Shown piece after piece: positions 34,437-45,212 of a stretch of DNA of 64,000 bases. This DNA is from Isoetes taiwanensis (taxonomy: Eukaryota > Streptophyta > Lycopodiopsida > Isoetales > Isoetaceae): assembly GCA_021234155.1 (NCBI GenBank), contig JAJEKV010000058.1:7314992-7378991 (forward strand), written 5' to 3'. Numbering within the stretch: the first letter of the stretch is position 1; each line of letters starts with the position of its first letter. The notes below the pieces were generated by a model. It saw only the letters and a program-made list of their open reading frames with translations. It was not told where the DNA came from and searched no databases. A program made the position numbers and the translations under genes.

Positions 34437-34690
34437 CACCTAGGCTCCAACAAGCCACCCTGGCTCAAACATGCCATGTAGGCTCCAACATGCCACCTAG
34501 GCTCAAACATGCCACCCAAGGTGGCTCAAACATGCCATATGGGCTCTAACATGCCACATGGGCTCCAACATGCCAAGGTGGCTCAAACATGCCAAGGTGG
34601 CTCAAATATGACACGTGGGCTCCAATATGCCAAGATGGCTTAAACACGCCACCTAGGCTCCAACATGCCAAGGTGGCTCCAACATTTCAA
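34437..34690 (+). repeat. Minisatellite, unit about 20 bp (left block)
   Basis: About a dozen degenerate units on the theme CAACATGCCACCTAGGCTC, alternating with an AAACATGCCAAGGTGGCTC form. The same array resumes at 38765-38885. Confidence 0.85.
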
Positions 34691-34919
34691 TTCAATTTTG
34701 GTGAGAGGCTCGTCTGGAGGGGGAAAACCGATAGATAGGCAGTTCTTTCATCACAGCAGTGTACACACATTTAAAAATATCTAAAGGGCTAGACGACCAC
34801 ACCAATTTGGTCTGACTACCCACTAATAATAATAAAGGGGACCTGCCATAGGAACAACCCAAGCCCCTTTAAGATGGCGTAAAATAAGAAAGGCAAAAAG
34901 GAGGCAACGTACGAAAGTT

Positions 34920-34970
34920 TATCACTGGGATGAAAAACCCCGCCCTTTCGGGTTTTCGAGGAAAACCCTA
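34920..34970 (+). repeat. Hairpin sequence shared with 45065 and 58496
   Basis: GGGTTTTCGAGGAAAACCC forms a 7-bp stem with a 5-base loop. Closely similar hairpins occur at 58496-58512 and, inverted, at 45065-45089. It is probably a shared structural part of dispersed elements. Confidence 0.5.
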
Positions 34971-35339
34971 ATGATAAACCTTCGTCCGATGGCTCCAAAG
35001 GAAAAGCCCGGGCCATCAAAGTGGAGATCATTGATGAAAAAGTCGAGGAAGCACAAGATGGAGGTCGCAAATAAGACGATTCCTCTCGAACCCAACACGA
35101 GAGCCATAAGAAAGAAACCAATGGCCATGATCACCTGAAAAACTTAAGGTAAAAGAAAACGAACAAAATGCATTAGACATTAGAATAGAATAGGAGGGAA
35201 GTAACTCAAAAAATCTGGGTTCCCCACAATTTGATGAGATGGCCTGAAAAAAAAAACCAACGTAAAAAGAAGCACGTAACTCAAAAATATAAGCCATCAC
35301 GCTGGCTCGGCGAAACCCCCCATGGAGGCTGGTCCATAA

Positions 35340-35595
35340 CAAATCACAATCCTTCAATAATGGAAGGGGTTGGTCACGCGAGCCACACGATATAACATCA
35401 TACAGCAAAACCACATAACCTTTCAAACACAGAGGGGCTATACACACGTGCCACACGAGAAATGACAAATACTTCAAGAATAAAAAAGGGCTGGTCACGC
35501 GACATAACATCATATCTTAAAACAACATAACCGCTCAAATACAGAGGGGCTGGTCACGCGAGCCACGCGATATAGAATCACAAATCAAAATGAAA
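35340..35595 (+). repeat. Tandem repeat, unit about 60-70 bp, with GGCTGGTCACGCGAGCC
   Basis: Four or more degenerate units, each starting with a form of GGGGCTGGTCACGCGAGCCAC followed by CGATATAACATCA and an ACATAACC segment. The start of each unit is itself a short inverted repeat (GGCT...AGCC). Confidence 0.7.
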
Positions 35596-35633
35596 AAACA
35601 TGAATGTAAATAACTTCAGGTGGGAAGGGAGGG

Positions 35634-35742
35634 AACTGAGACCAAAAAACTGCTATGAGAAGACGCCGATAATGGAGAAAGAGCCCTACAACGTATTCTC
35701 TCCCCAAAATGGCAATCCGACGGTGTCGAATCGCATGATCAA
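35634..35742 (+). repeat. Direct repeat, left copy (partner at 37198-37313)
   Basis: About 110 bp, including GAAGACGCCGATAATGGAGA and GGTGTCGAATCGCATG, nearly identical to the copy upstream of the LINE. This copy lacks about 14 bp that carry a TATA box in the other copy. Immediately downstream a 21-bp segment (AAAAGAGAACTTCCATTTCG) is repeated twice. Confidence 0.85.
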
Positions 35743-36276
35743 AAGAGAACTTCCATTTCGATCAAAAGAGAACTTCCATTTCGAAGTCCATGATCAATAT
35801 TGGAACACAAGAAAGAGGGCTTATGATAATAGACAAGGTGGAGATATATTGGGAGAAAAAAAAATTGAGCAGAAATGCAAGCAAGACTAAGTTGGACGTG
35901 TTAAAAGGAAATAAAAAACTTAACAAGCAGTCAAATAACACAGACGAGAGACAAAATCCTGAATGCACTTATAACAAAAACACCAACACTCAACAAAAAC
36001 AATATGTTTGGAAAGTCTCATTGCTAGAGAACAATCAGGCATAAAAATGGTATGATAGAGGAATTGAGGGGCATAAGCAACAAGGGCAAAAACAATTTTC
36101 AAATGTGCTATCACGGATATTGACCAAAAGATAAAAGATATCAAGGTGTGACAAAAGACAAGACGGGAGTGAAAAGGAGACAATATACGATGACAAAATA
36201 ATGGAAAGCCTAACCATAATTTAAAAGCCGCACACCCAAGAAGGGAATATACGTTATTAAATGGGAAAAACAAAAT

Positions 36277-36353
36277 ATGCCAACGCGAGGATTCGAACTC
36301 TTAACCACAAGTTTAAAAGCCCCACATCCTAGCCAGTAGGCCAACATCCACAA
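36277..36353 (-). ncRNA. tRNA-like sequence (SINE head or tRNA pseudogene)
   Basis: On the minus strand there is a good A box (TGGCCTACTGG, at 36333-36343) and a good B box (GAGTTCGAATCC, at 36289-36300), correctly spaced. The anticodon-loop position reads CTTTTAA, as in tRNA-Lys. The acceptor and anticodon stems do not pair well, so it cannot be a functional tRNA. A tRNA-derived SINE head is the likeliest reading. Confidence 0.55.
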
Positions 36354-36359
36354 AGTAAA

Positions 36360-37190
36360 TTAATAAAGTTCTCTATTGAAACTACTATTAGTGTTGCAGA
36401 ATGCAGAAACTACAGACCATAACCTGCACAAGCGAAAATAGAAAGGGAAGGACGCCGTTAGACACTACGGCATGCCGTTTGATGATGGCAGAGGGATCAG
36501 AGGTGAACAAATATGGCTTGAAGAAGGAGCCACCAGTCCAGAAAGTAGAAGGCAAAGGGCAAACCTATAGTCATAAGACAACAGAAAAACAGACGGATCA
36601 AGCCAAGTGACATGAAGAAGAGTAGACCCACAGATATGTAAAAGCTATAGGAAACAAAGGAGATTTGAAGGGATGATTTGACCAAACGATCTGATAGGGA
36701 AAATTCGGATTGGGATCAGATTTACAGTAATACAAAAGAACATAGTAGCTGCAAATCCACAGCAAACCATGCCCTATTGATGCTATCGAAAATATATGAA
36801 AAGTCTATGCTTAGGCAAAAAAAGAATCGTTGTAGATCAAGAAGCAATCGATGCTTGGCACAATTGACAGAAAATCGATGCATCATAAGAGGAAGCCATC
36901 CATGCTTGCTATGCTCTGCTATGCTAGGCCAAAACCGATATACATCCGTGCTAAACGACATGAAAATCGAAAATGCACAAATCCAAATCAAAGAAAAACC
37001 AGTACAAGGTAATTGACACTGTAGAAAAAAGAATATGAAGATCACAAAACCGTTGCCGAAAGCCAAATATCAACAATTCAAAATTTATCTATCTGCCAGA
37101 TAAGAATAAGCGCTACCGCTAGCACCATGAAGAGACATAGCAGCAAGAAGAGACAAGAACGTTGATGAAGATAGTGAATTGACAAGACAA
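36360..37190. other. No gene seen
   Basis: AT-rich with short frames only; probably the inside of an element bounded by the direct repeats. No domain found. Confidence 0.35.
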
Positions 37191-37197
37191 AACTAAG

Positions 37198-37313
37198 ACG
37201 AACTGAGACCAAAAAATTGTTGTGAGAAGACGCCGATAATGGAGAAAGAGCCCTACAACGTATATATAGCCTCGTCTCTCCCCAAAATGGCGATCCGACG
37301 GTGTCGAATCGCA
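37198..37313 (+). repeat. Direct repeat, right copy, with TATA box
   Basis: Partner of 35634-35742. This copy contains GTATATATAGCC about 30 bp before an ATG (37287) that runs in frame into the LINE fragment. Confidence 0.8.
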
Positions 37314-37316
37314 TGC

Positions 37317-38730
37317 AATATTAATGGCCTAAAAATGCCATTTCTAATGAAATATTTATTAATGGTCTTCTGTGAAAGGACAGGGTTGACAGTAAACCTT
37401 ACAAAAACCAAAATAGTCATCTTCGGTTACAGGAACAGACACAGACCTTTCAGGTATATGGGGACAGAACTAGAGGAATCAACAGAGTACAGGTACCTGG
37501 GGTATGACTGACGCACATAGCACAGGGAAGTGGGCAAAAGGCGCAGATGCGAGATTTCAATCATCCATTGGGAGTTATTTCAATATGAAAAACTTCTGCA
37601 ATAAAAGCAGAATAATCGACTGGGAGATCAAGTGTTACTTGTTCAGTGCAGTGGTCGCGACAACGCAATTATATGGGGCTGAAGCTTGGGGATCGGGCTT
37701 AACAGACAAGAAGTGGGAAAAACAGGAAGGGATCCTCAGACAGTGGCATAAACAGGAATTTAAGGTGCGAACAAACACACCACTAACAGCCATGATATAC
37801 GAGACAGGGCAAAAACCAATGGAGGTGAGAGCTTACTATCAGATACCTAATGAAGGACAATACAGGAGGGAACTCAGGGAAACTGTCAAGCATCGTAATC
37901 AGCGAGTCAGCAAAGTCACACATACTTACAGGCAGTGGATGGTTTAAGGATGTGGCGATGTGGACCAGAGAAATGGGAATGAATCTGAGTGATCTGGTAA
38001 ATGAGGGGAAATGGAATGAGGACTGGGCAGACAAGGCAACACGATCATGGCTGCAAAAGCACACAGGACCCAAGACACTCTGGCTTATGACAGTCTTCAA
38101 TCCAGAACAGCAGATAGGACAACATATGTACCGAGACAACCTGCTAGGAAAGGCCAGAAGGGACACTCTGGCGAGATTTAGGATGGGGAGTCACGATCTA
38201 AGAATTGAAAAGGACAGATGGCAGAAAATAGAAGATGACCGGATATGTAGAATCTGTGACACTGGGAAAGTGGAGGATGAGAACCACCTGCTCAATGAAT
38301 GTCCAGTATACGGAGACATCAGAAACAAATACAGAAACATAAGGTGGGGACAGCCAATGCACACCCTGATGACAAGGGTAGAAACAATGAGAGATTTGGC
38401 AGATGAAATCCAGGAGATGATGACCAAACATCGGGAAATACACAAAGAAAAAGGGATTTTAATTTGAACTGCCCAAGAGGCGGGTCATAAACGCCCACAA
38501 AATGCTCAGCTAAAAGCTGATTGATAACGACACACCACTGCACGGCCATGAAGCCGATTCAAAGCGGGGTGCCGGTACTAATAGAAACCAAGTAAGCCTT
38601 CAGAAAAGGCTACAATAAACCAGCGTGATGTGCTACTAGCGCCTGTTAGGGAGCTTGCCCATGCTACACAAGTCCAGGGGCCTTAGGGCACAAGGGACAA
38701 TAATTTCTATTCTATTCTATTCTATATATT
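37317..38730 (+). mobile_element. 5'-truncated LINE with (TTCTA)n tail
   Basis: Encodes the thumb and C-terminal part of a non-LTR reverse transcriptase in three phases. First FCERTGLTVNLTKTKIVIFG and STEYRYLGY; then IDWEIKCYLFSAVVATTQLYGAEAW; then ARRDTLARFRMGSHDLRIEK followed by a zinc motif CRICDTGKVEDENHLLNEC. The RT catalytic motif itself is missing, as is the endonuclease. After the stop at about 38465, a 3' UTR of some 235 bp ends in a run of TTCTA units (about 38703-38726). The C-terminal motif is unlike the L1-type LINE fragments elsewhere in this window, so it is a second LINE lineage. Confidence 0.85.
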
Positions 38731-38764
38731 ATTGTTTTATGGTTCAAATGTTGTGCCCTTAGAA

Positions 38765-38885
38765 TTGACCATGCCACCTAGTTGGTTCCAACATGTCAAG
38801 ATGGCTCAAACATGCCATGTGGGCTCCAACATGCCAAGATGGCTCAAACACGCCATCTAGGCTCCAACATGCCAAGGCGACTCCA
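38765..38885 (+). repeat. Minisatellite, unit about 20 bp (right block)
   Basis: Same CAACATGCCA(A/C)...GGCTC units as 34437-34690. Together they suggest a single array into which about 4 kb was later inserted. Confidence 0.8.
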
Positions 38886-38899
38886 ATTCAAATATTAAT

Positions 38900-39660
38900 G
38901 GCCTAAAACGCAAATCCCCTCACAAACACAACCATGCGGCCGGAAAAAAATATCTTTGTATGATTTTCTTACAGGTACAAGGACACCGGGATGCCCATAT
39001 TGTCCTAGAGGCATGTCAGTCATCATAGCCGGAGATCTTTATCAACTGAAATCAATGTTCACAAGTGGAATTTCTGCGACCCAGACACTGACGAGACTGA
39101 ACGGCTAGGCACTGTGCAGTTCTTAGACTTGTATCATCATGGAAGTCAAAACTTCGGGTACTTCAAGCTCACTGAGATCCTCAGATAAGGAGACGGCTCC
39201 CCTTTGCACTCGGCCTATCCCACATGAGAAAATCAGAGCAAATGCTAGGCAACCTGCATCTCATTAACGCCACCTGCATCTAGCCAGCACCCAATGACCC
39301 ACGCCTCCCACACATCTTCCACAAGCTCAAAGGCAAGGACAAGTATAACACTATTGCAAATTAAACGGGAGTGTTGCATCACCAAGATTTCCTTTAGAAA
39401 AACACCATGCTTTAAAAAATCGATCCTTATTTAAAGAAGTTGGGAATTTCAAAAGGATCAGATTATTTTATCCTGTATTTTGGGTTCTTTTGAAGTGATG
39501 ATCTTGCATTTGTAAAGAAGAGCACTTGAAAATGGCAAAATATCTACTTTAATATACAATCTTTGTAACTAGGAATTTGAAGACATGTAGAAAGAATACT
39601 AATTATTTCATTAAATTTTTTTAGTACATCAAATTTGGCAATAATTTATAGTCATTAATA
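38900..39660. other. No clear gene; possible decayed coding segment
   Basis: At about 39010-39180 two phases read VIIAGDL and then WNFCDPDTDETERLGTVQFL, which looks protein-derived and recalls LINE endonuclease sequence, but I cannot identify it firmly. The rest is AT-rich. Confidence 0.3.
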
Positions 39661-39689
39661 AATAATCTAGCAGAAGACAAGTCAGAGGT

Positions 39690-40590
39690 CCAAATGATAG
39701 TCGTCCTCATTTTGTTTGCTTGTCTCAGATTGGTCCTCCTCTGCAGTTTGCTAGAGCTAGCTACTTCTTTAAGCTCTGCAAAAGTAGCTTCATCTTCCAG
39801 AGAGCTTGTAAACGTAGGCTATATCTCTGAAGATGTCATCTTCGCAAAATCAGATGAAGATTTGGCGTCTAACTCTTAATTCTCATCTGGTAGACTTTGT
39901 AAGGCAGATAATCTCATCTTGATAAAGTTTACAACCTCCTTGTCAATGTCAATGGCAACACAATTGCGGCCCTTTTTAAGTGCACATGCTATTGTTGTAC
40001 CAGAGCTAGAGAAAGCGTCAAGCACCTAATCTTCTGGACGTGAGAACATATCAAGAAGATGGTTAATCAGCTTCTATGGATTCTGGTAATGATTGACTAT
40101 CCTACCTTGTGCACTAGGGTCTTGCAGCATCTGTAACACCGCTGGAAACTCTAAGACATTCGAAAAAATTTGGCAGGCTGCCGTGTTGAAATGCTTCATA
40201 GTGCGCTTTTCGTCGAAACTCCAGTAAGCGACATGGAGATATTCCACCTTGCTCAGCAGCCTTGTCCTCCACCATGGTAATTAATATTTGTTTTGTACCT
40301 GCAGGAAAAAAAGTACACAGAATATGGATCCAATGAGGTCTCTAGATTCAAATTCAAAGTATTTCATAATAGAAAATAAGAAGAAGCAGATTAACATGCA
40401 AACAATTACAACGATGAATCGAAACTTGAACGGAAGAAAGAAACAATTGTATTCGAGAATAAGAACCTTACCAGACCATATTTTCATAACCAACTTGTAC
40501 AGGGGAGCCGAAGTGGTTCTTAAAGTAAATTCCACGAGTTTTGCTTGCATGCGTGAGTGAAACACAACAAGCCGCCAATCCAATGTCCTG
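39690..40590 (-). pseudogene. DNA methyltransferase (N4/N6 type) pseudogene
   Basis: The reading frame gives QGRIVNHYQNP, KLINHLLDMFSRPED and then the SAM-binding motif VLDAFSSSGTTIACALKKGR followed by CVAIDIDKE. This corresponds to motif I (DPFxGSGTT) and motif II of N4-cytosine/N6-adenine DNA methyltransferases, typical of bacteria. TAG stops lie at 40026-40028 and 40074-40076, in frame and 48 bases apart, and further frame breaks lie upstream. An upstream exon (ending at 40472, donor CTG|GTAAGG) may join to an acceptor near 40305 (TTCCTGCAG|GTAC). It reads GIYFKNHFGSPVQVGYENMVW. An intron means it passed through a eukaryotic gene. I saw no catalytic (S/D/N)PPY motif. Homologues in bryophyte and fern-type genomes are known to me from the 4mC literature; the link is inference. 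Confidence 0.7.
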
Positions 40591-40861
40591 CCATATGAAA
40601 CAAAATTTAGAAAACAAGAACTAACGTAGCGAAGGAATGACAGCGCGAATGGATAGGCTGCAATTCATTGCTGGCGTACAACATTTTTTTTGGAACATGC
40701 AAAAAGCTAATCTCTGATTTTTAGCTAGATTTTAATGGGTTGATTAGGCAGGTCGTATACGTCTGGCACGTGTCAGAAAATATGGCATTCGAAATATCAC
40801 CCGAAAAATTTAATGTTCATGGCTGAGTTTTGCTTTCTCTTATAAAATTAAAAAGTTAAAT

Positions 40862-41419
40862 GAAGTCTAACCTAAATAAAAAATGAGATGGAAAAGGATG
40901 AATCTCCACACGAATGCCTTATGGCTTACTCAGTTTGGGGTCGAGGTACCTAATGAGCACGGAGAGGATTGTCAACGCAATTGCGCCTGCACCACCTACT
41001 TTGATGAGAAAAGATATATACTATGCACTGCAAAAGACAGATTCAACCCCGGAAAGGCCCACCTATGCAAATGCCCGTACTGCTTGTTCATTGTAGCTAA
41101 CAAGGGAATGGGAAGGAAGGATCACTCTCGAAGGGAGCCGAAGAAAAGAAGATTTTCGGATGAATAAACACCTCCTGATCATCATGTGAATCTTGAAATT
41201 AGATACTTTGTTATCTTGAGCTATCAGGAGCTCTCTATGTTCTATTTTTTATTTTGGTAGTTGGTTCTAATCAGGGTTCTTAACCTACCCTATCCTAAAG
41301 GTTAAAGGTTTTTTCTCAAAAAAGCTCGAAAAGCTTTACATGTAACTTTTTACGATGCGGATTTTAATATATCGTAGCCTTCAATTAAAAAAAGGAAGTC
41401 TAACCTAAATAAAAAAATG
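40862..41419 (+). mobile_element. Short retroposon with 24-bp target duplication and A-run
   Basis: A 24-bp sequence beginning GAAGTCTAACCTAAATAAAA is present at 40862-40885 and again at 41395-41419 (one A longer). Between them lie about 510 bp ending in CAATTAAAAAAAGG. This is the structure of LINE-driven retroposition. A 94-codon frame starts at the ATG that ends the left duplication (40883) and runs to 41167. It is Cys-rich (CQRNCACTTYF; CKCPYC) and ends in a basic tail. I do not recognise it. The duplicated ATG may simply have given the insert a start codon. Confidence 0.65.
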
Positions 41420-41980
41420 CTAATCATCAATTCTGCATGTTCTAGGGTATCAAAAAATTTACCTCATTAAAAAATAAAAGTTTCCATAATGATTGAAAAA
41501 ATTAAGCTGTATATGGATTTTGTGCATTTCTCACCTCAAATTACATTTTTTTAATATGTTTACTTGGTTTATAGTTTTCATAAATTATTGCTAAGATTGA
41601 CCTATTTATTAATATTTTAATTTCTTGGAATTAAAACTCTAAAACTTACAGCACCTTTTTACCCGAAAGGCTCTTTTGTGGTGCGACGTAAAAATATACT
41701 TCCTTCCTTCCTTCCTTCCTTAAGGTTATTGACATATTTTAGCTTTTGTTTTTAATTAAAGAAAAAGCAATTTGGTCTAATACTAATAACTAAATATATA
41801 TCACCTTTATATTCCAAGTGAATTAGCATGGGAAAGTTGGTGATGTTGGCAATGCCAATGATCCCAAGGTAGGGCATGTACTGTGGAAATTGTAAAATTG
41901 ATTCTAGATACTTACCTGTATATATTTATATGATTCAGATCAACTAACCTGGGAAAGTAGATGATGCTGGAAATGCTGGT
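41420..41980. other. No gene seen; CTTC microsatellite
   Basis: AT-rich. A short (CTTC)n run lies near 41702-41720. No coding signal. Confidence 0.4.
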
Positions 41981-41989
41981 GATCCTAAG

Positions 41990-44860
41990 AAAGTTGAAAA
42001 AAAGTCAATTGTTCTCTACAATAGGGTGAATTGGAAAAACAAGAAGGTAGAGGTCCTATACCAATGCAATAAGGAGCTAGTGGGGGAAAGGAATTATTGT
42101 TCTAGCTGATCCTATTCAAGCTGTGAATGACGAAAGGCTCAGGGAAGATAGAATAGGGGTGGCAAAAACAAGTTAGTGGACCATTGGAAGGAGAAAAGAA
42201 CATGTGATAAGCAATGTATTGCTTGTACAAGAACATTGGAGGTTCTAACTTTGGTGGCATTGCCTATATATTGCACTGAATTTATAGACAACTATCTCTT
42301 CTCAAATTCGGAAGTTGTTGCGGACAATCAAGATGTCGATGCAACTCCTTTGGCATACAGGAGCATAGGGCCAAACAAGAAGGCAAACTCGGTCACACAT
42401 TATCCTACCAAAAGGTGCAAGGCAGATGGTGATTGCTCACGTGAGTCTATGATGAAGGTTAGAGGAATGGACAAAGTGTTTTGGAGGAAACAAATGCACT
42501 TCTTTGTGAGCTTAAAGTGTATTCTACTTTGCAACCAAGCTTCAGTAGGCTTTAAGCATGTCACTATAGATACTTCAAATAGCTTTGTAAGTGTAACTTG
42601 TGTGATAAATTGAAGGAGACTTTGGATAAGACAAAGCAATCAAGTCTAAGGGCTACTAGTAAACGTGTGCCCGGCGTTGACGGGCTAATGTTGTGGCTTG
42701 TATTCTTACTTGGCATTTAATGTCTAGTTGTGCAACTTCCAATAACACTACAAGTTGATGCTTGCAAGAATGGATATGGTTCATCACTTGCATATTTATA
42801 ATGACTCCAACATGATTCTATATATAAGTGTATTTCAAGGAAGTAAAAATCTCCTTCCAAAACAACAATGAGTCCCCCAAATAATCTGCACATGACATCA
42901 TGTCACAAAGTGCTCTATCAACAATCATAAAATCACCTGTTAAAATCTGTAAGCAATTTGAGTTACATAATATAAAGGTTTCTCCATTACCTCTATCTTA
43001 CCTCTATCTCTATTGAGATATCACTCTAGGTATACTTCATGCTCATCAAAATGCCATTATCCAAAATGTCCCTAAGACAGTTGTCGAGAAAAGGTCACCC
43101 TCTCTTTGTACTAAAAAAAAAAGTGTTTTGGAGGATGTAAACGCACTTCTTTGTGAGCTTAAAGTGTATTCTACTTTGGAACCAAGTTTCAGTAGGCTTT
43201 AAGCATGTCACTATAGATACTTCAAATAGCTTTGTAAGTGTAACTTGTGTGATAAATTGAAGGAGACTTTGGATAAGACAAAGCAATCAAGTCTAAGAGC
43301 TATAATAAAGGAGCAAATGAAGGATCATATAGCTGACCAACATTCATGTAGATCCACTTATTAGATGTGGAGGATATTGTGTGCATTAGAACCAGAAAAC
43401 TATCTTTGCATTATACATGATAAGATGGACCAGCAGAAGACATGTCTTCCAAAATATAGTTATGTACCAAAAATGTGTGGATGAGCTTACCCTCTGCAAC
43501 TATCCATGACAGGGACAATTTTGCAAGGGCAGGCTCCAGCTTACTGTGGCCATTTTAGTCTAGAGTTGTGGAGTGATGGTCTAGACTTTCATATTGGTAA
43601 TGTGATGAGATGTTTGAAAAACTTTGAGAATGGTTATATTGGAGACCTCCTCAAGCCAGGAGCAATTCAGCCATTGTTTGGTGCTTTGTTGGATGGGCAT
43701 CCTAATAATGTTGAGAAGGTCAATAACGCAAGGTTTAGAAGAACACATGATAGTGAACATGTTGAAGCTTCAGGTTCACGTCCTAAACCTCGAGAGTTAC
43801 TTTGAAGATTTTTCTTGCAGTTTGATCACTGTGCTAATCAAAATAAGAATAGATGGATTTTTCATTTTCATGATACTTGATAGTTGTGGGTACCCTTGAG
43901 AGAGTCAACTTGGGTTTCTTAATGCCTGGACATATGCATGACGATGTGGACGCATTGTTTGAGAAATATAGTCACGTATTGAAACAATAGAATGTGACAA
44001 ATCTACCGAGGTTAATAAAACTTTTTGCTCAATGCACTTCTCCACCTCCTACAGGGTTGCTCACATAAGAAGTGTTTGATTGAGAAGGCCTTTCTAGTGA
44101 ATTATGCATTACATCTTGAGGTCATTCTACACCTCTACAATTCACATTCTATGTCGAGGAAGGGATTCCAAAATTCCAATGGAAGACGAGACCTTCACAT
44201 GATTGTTGGAGACCTCTTGGAGGATAGGAAATTTGGAAAAGAGATGAGAATGAACCCAAGTTACCAAAGATACCCAGGGGTCAACCAAAAGCCCTAAAGC
44301 CTTACTCTGAAGTGGAGCATTTGAAGAGGACAAGGAAGGGTATCAATGATTATGTTATGCATTGGAATAGTAGACCTGATGACACAAATAGTGTATTGAT
44401 AGATTATTGGAGAAACGTGCATCAGTTGCTGCAGGAAGTGGATATGTCTTGTGATGAACTTAAAGGTGGTTAGCTACCTAAAGATAGGTGGAAGAGCTTG
44501 GTTAAAGCAAATGTTGTTGATGATGATATTACTCCCCTACTTATAAACATTATGTTGGTCCAAGGAAAGATAGACCTAAATATCTTGGCATACAAAGTTA
44601 TGACCCAAACAGATTTAACTTGTTATCAAATTCGTCCTTGTAAAACCAGAGGATATGGAGACCTTTCTTGTGTTGATGGGATACACCATCTCAGATATTT
44701 GGACAGAAGCTGGTGACCGTAATTTGAATAAAGTGGAGTGGTGGTGTCACGTACACCAGTTGGCCAATGTGCAGGAAAAAGAAAGATATACAGATGGTTG
44801 GACAAAGAAGTGGAGAAGGATCTGCATAAGTAAATCCTTCTAAGCTTTTCAAGGTTACAA
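41990..44860 (+). mobile_element. Transposase-like element with DxC..QNKN motif, copy 1 (decayed)
   Basis: Frame-broken coding sequence matching copy 2 at 49175-51960 along its length. Early block: WKEKRTCDKQCIACTRTLEV and later HYPTKRCKA. Middle block: CALEPENYLCIIHDKMDQQK. Catalytic-like block: LQFDHCANQNKNRW, where copy 2 has LQLDNCVGQNKN. Late block: HIGPKKDRPKYLG and WSGGV-type sequence. A 180-bp internal duplication interrupts it. No terminal inverted repeats were found. The RNase H-like DNC..GQNKN block recalls proteins annotated as DUF7869; the transposase role is inference. Confidence 0.65.
42477..43307 (+). repeat. Internal direct duplication with 460-bp spacer
   Basis: 42477-42660 and 43124-43307 are nearly identical (both include CACTATAGATACTTCAAATA). 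The spacer has its own sequence and ends in a 10-base A-run right before the second copy, so a retroposed insert plus a duplication, or recombination of two element copies, could explain it. Confidence 0.8.
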
Positions 44861-44949
44861 GTGCAACAAAAAGAAATATTCTTCATGTCTGTTCTTGCAT
44901 AAAGCATTAAATTTCTTTTGGAATCGTGTTCGTTTGGTCCACCAATGTT

Positions 44950-45212
44950 CAACTAGATGGTACATGACTTGGCATTATACATACTTGAGGTTCTAGATAA
45001 ACATCAGCAATTACTGAGCCCTCAGTAGTCATTATCTCCGCTTGTCTAGTATCATCATTACTGCAAAGGTTTTTCCCTTGAAAACCTTTCGAGGCAGGGG
45101 TTTTTTAATCCTAGTAGTAATGATTGTACTAGCCCATTGTATGGGTCCCATGACCTATTGGTCTCCGTGGACGTTAAAAAAACTATTCTATTCTATTCTA
45201 TTCTATTCTTAT
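44950..45212 (+). mobile_element. Possible SINE-like insert with (ATTCT)n tail
   Basis: The segment ends in GGACGTTAAAAAAACTATTCT followed by about five ATTCT units (45183-45210), the same tail type as the LINE at 37317-38730. A 9-bp hairpin stem (45065-45073 with 45081-45089) lies inside. The upstream boundary is not clear. Confidence 0.4.
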
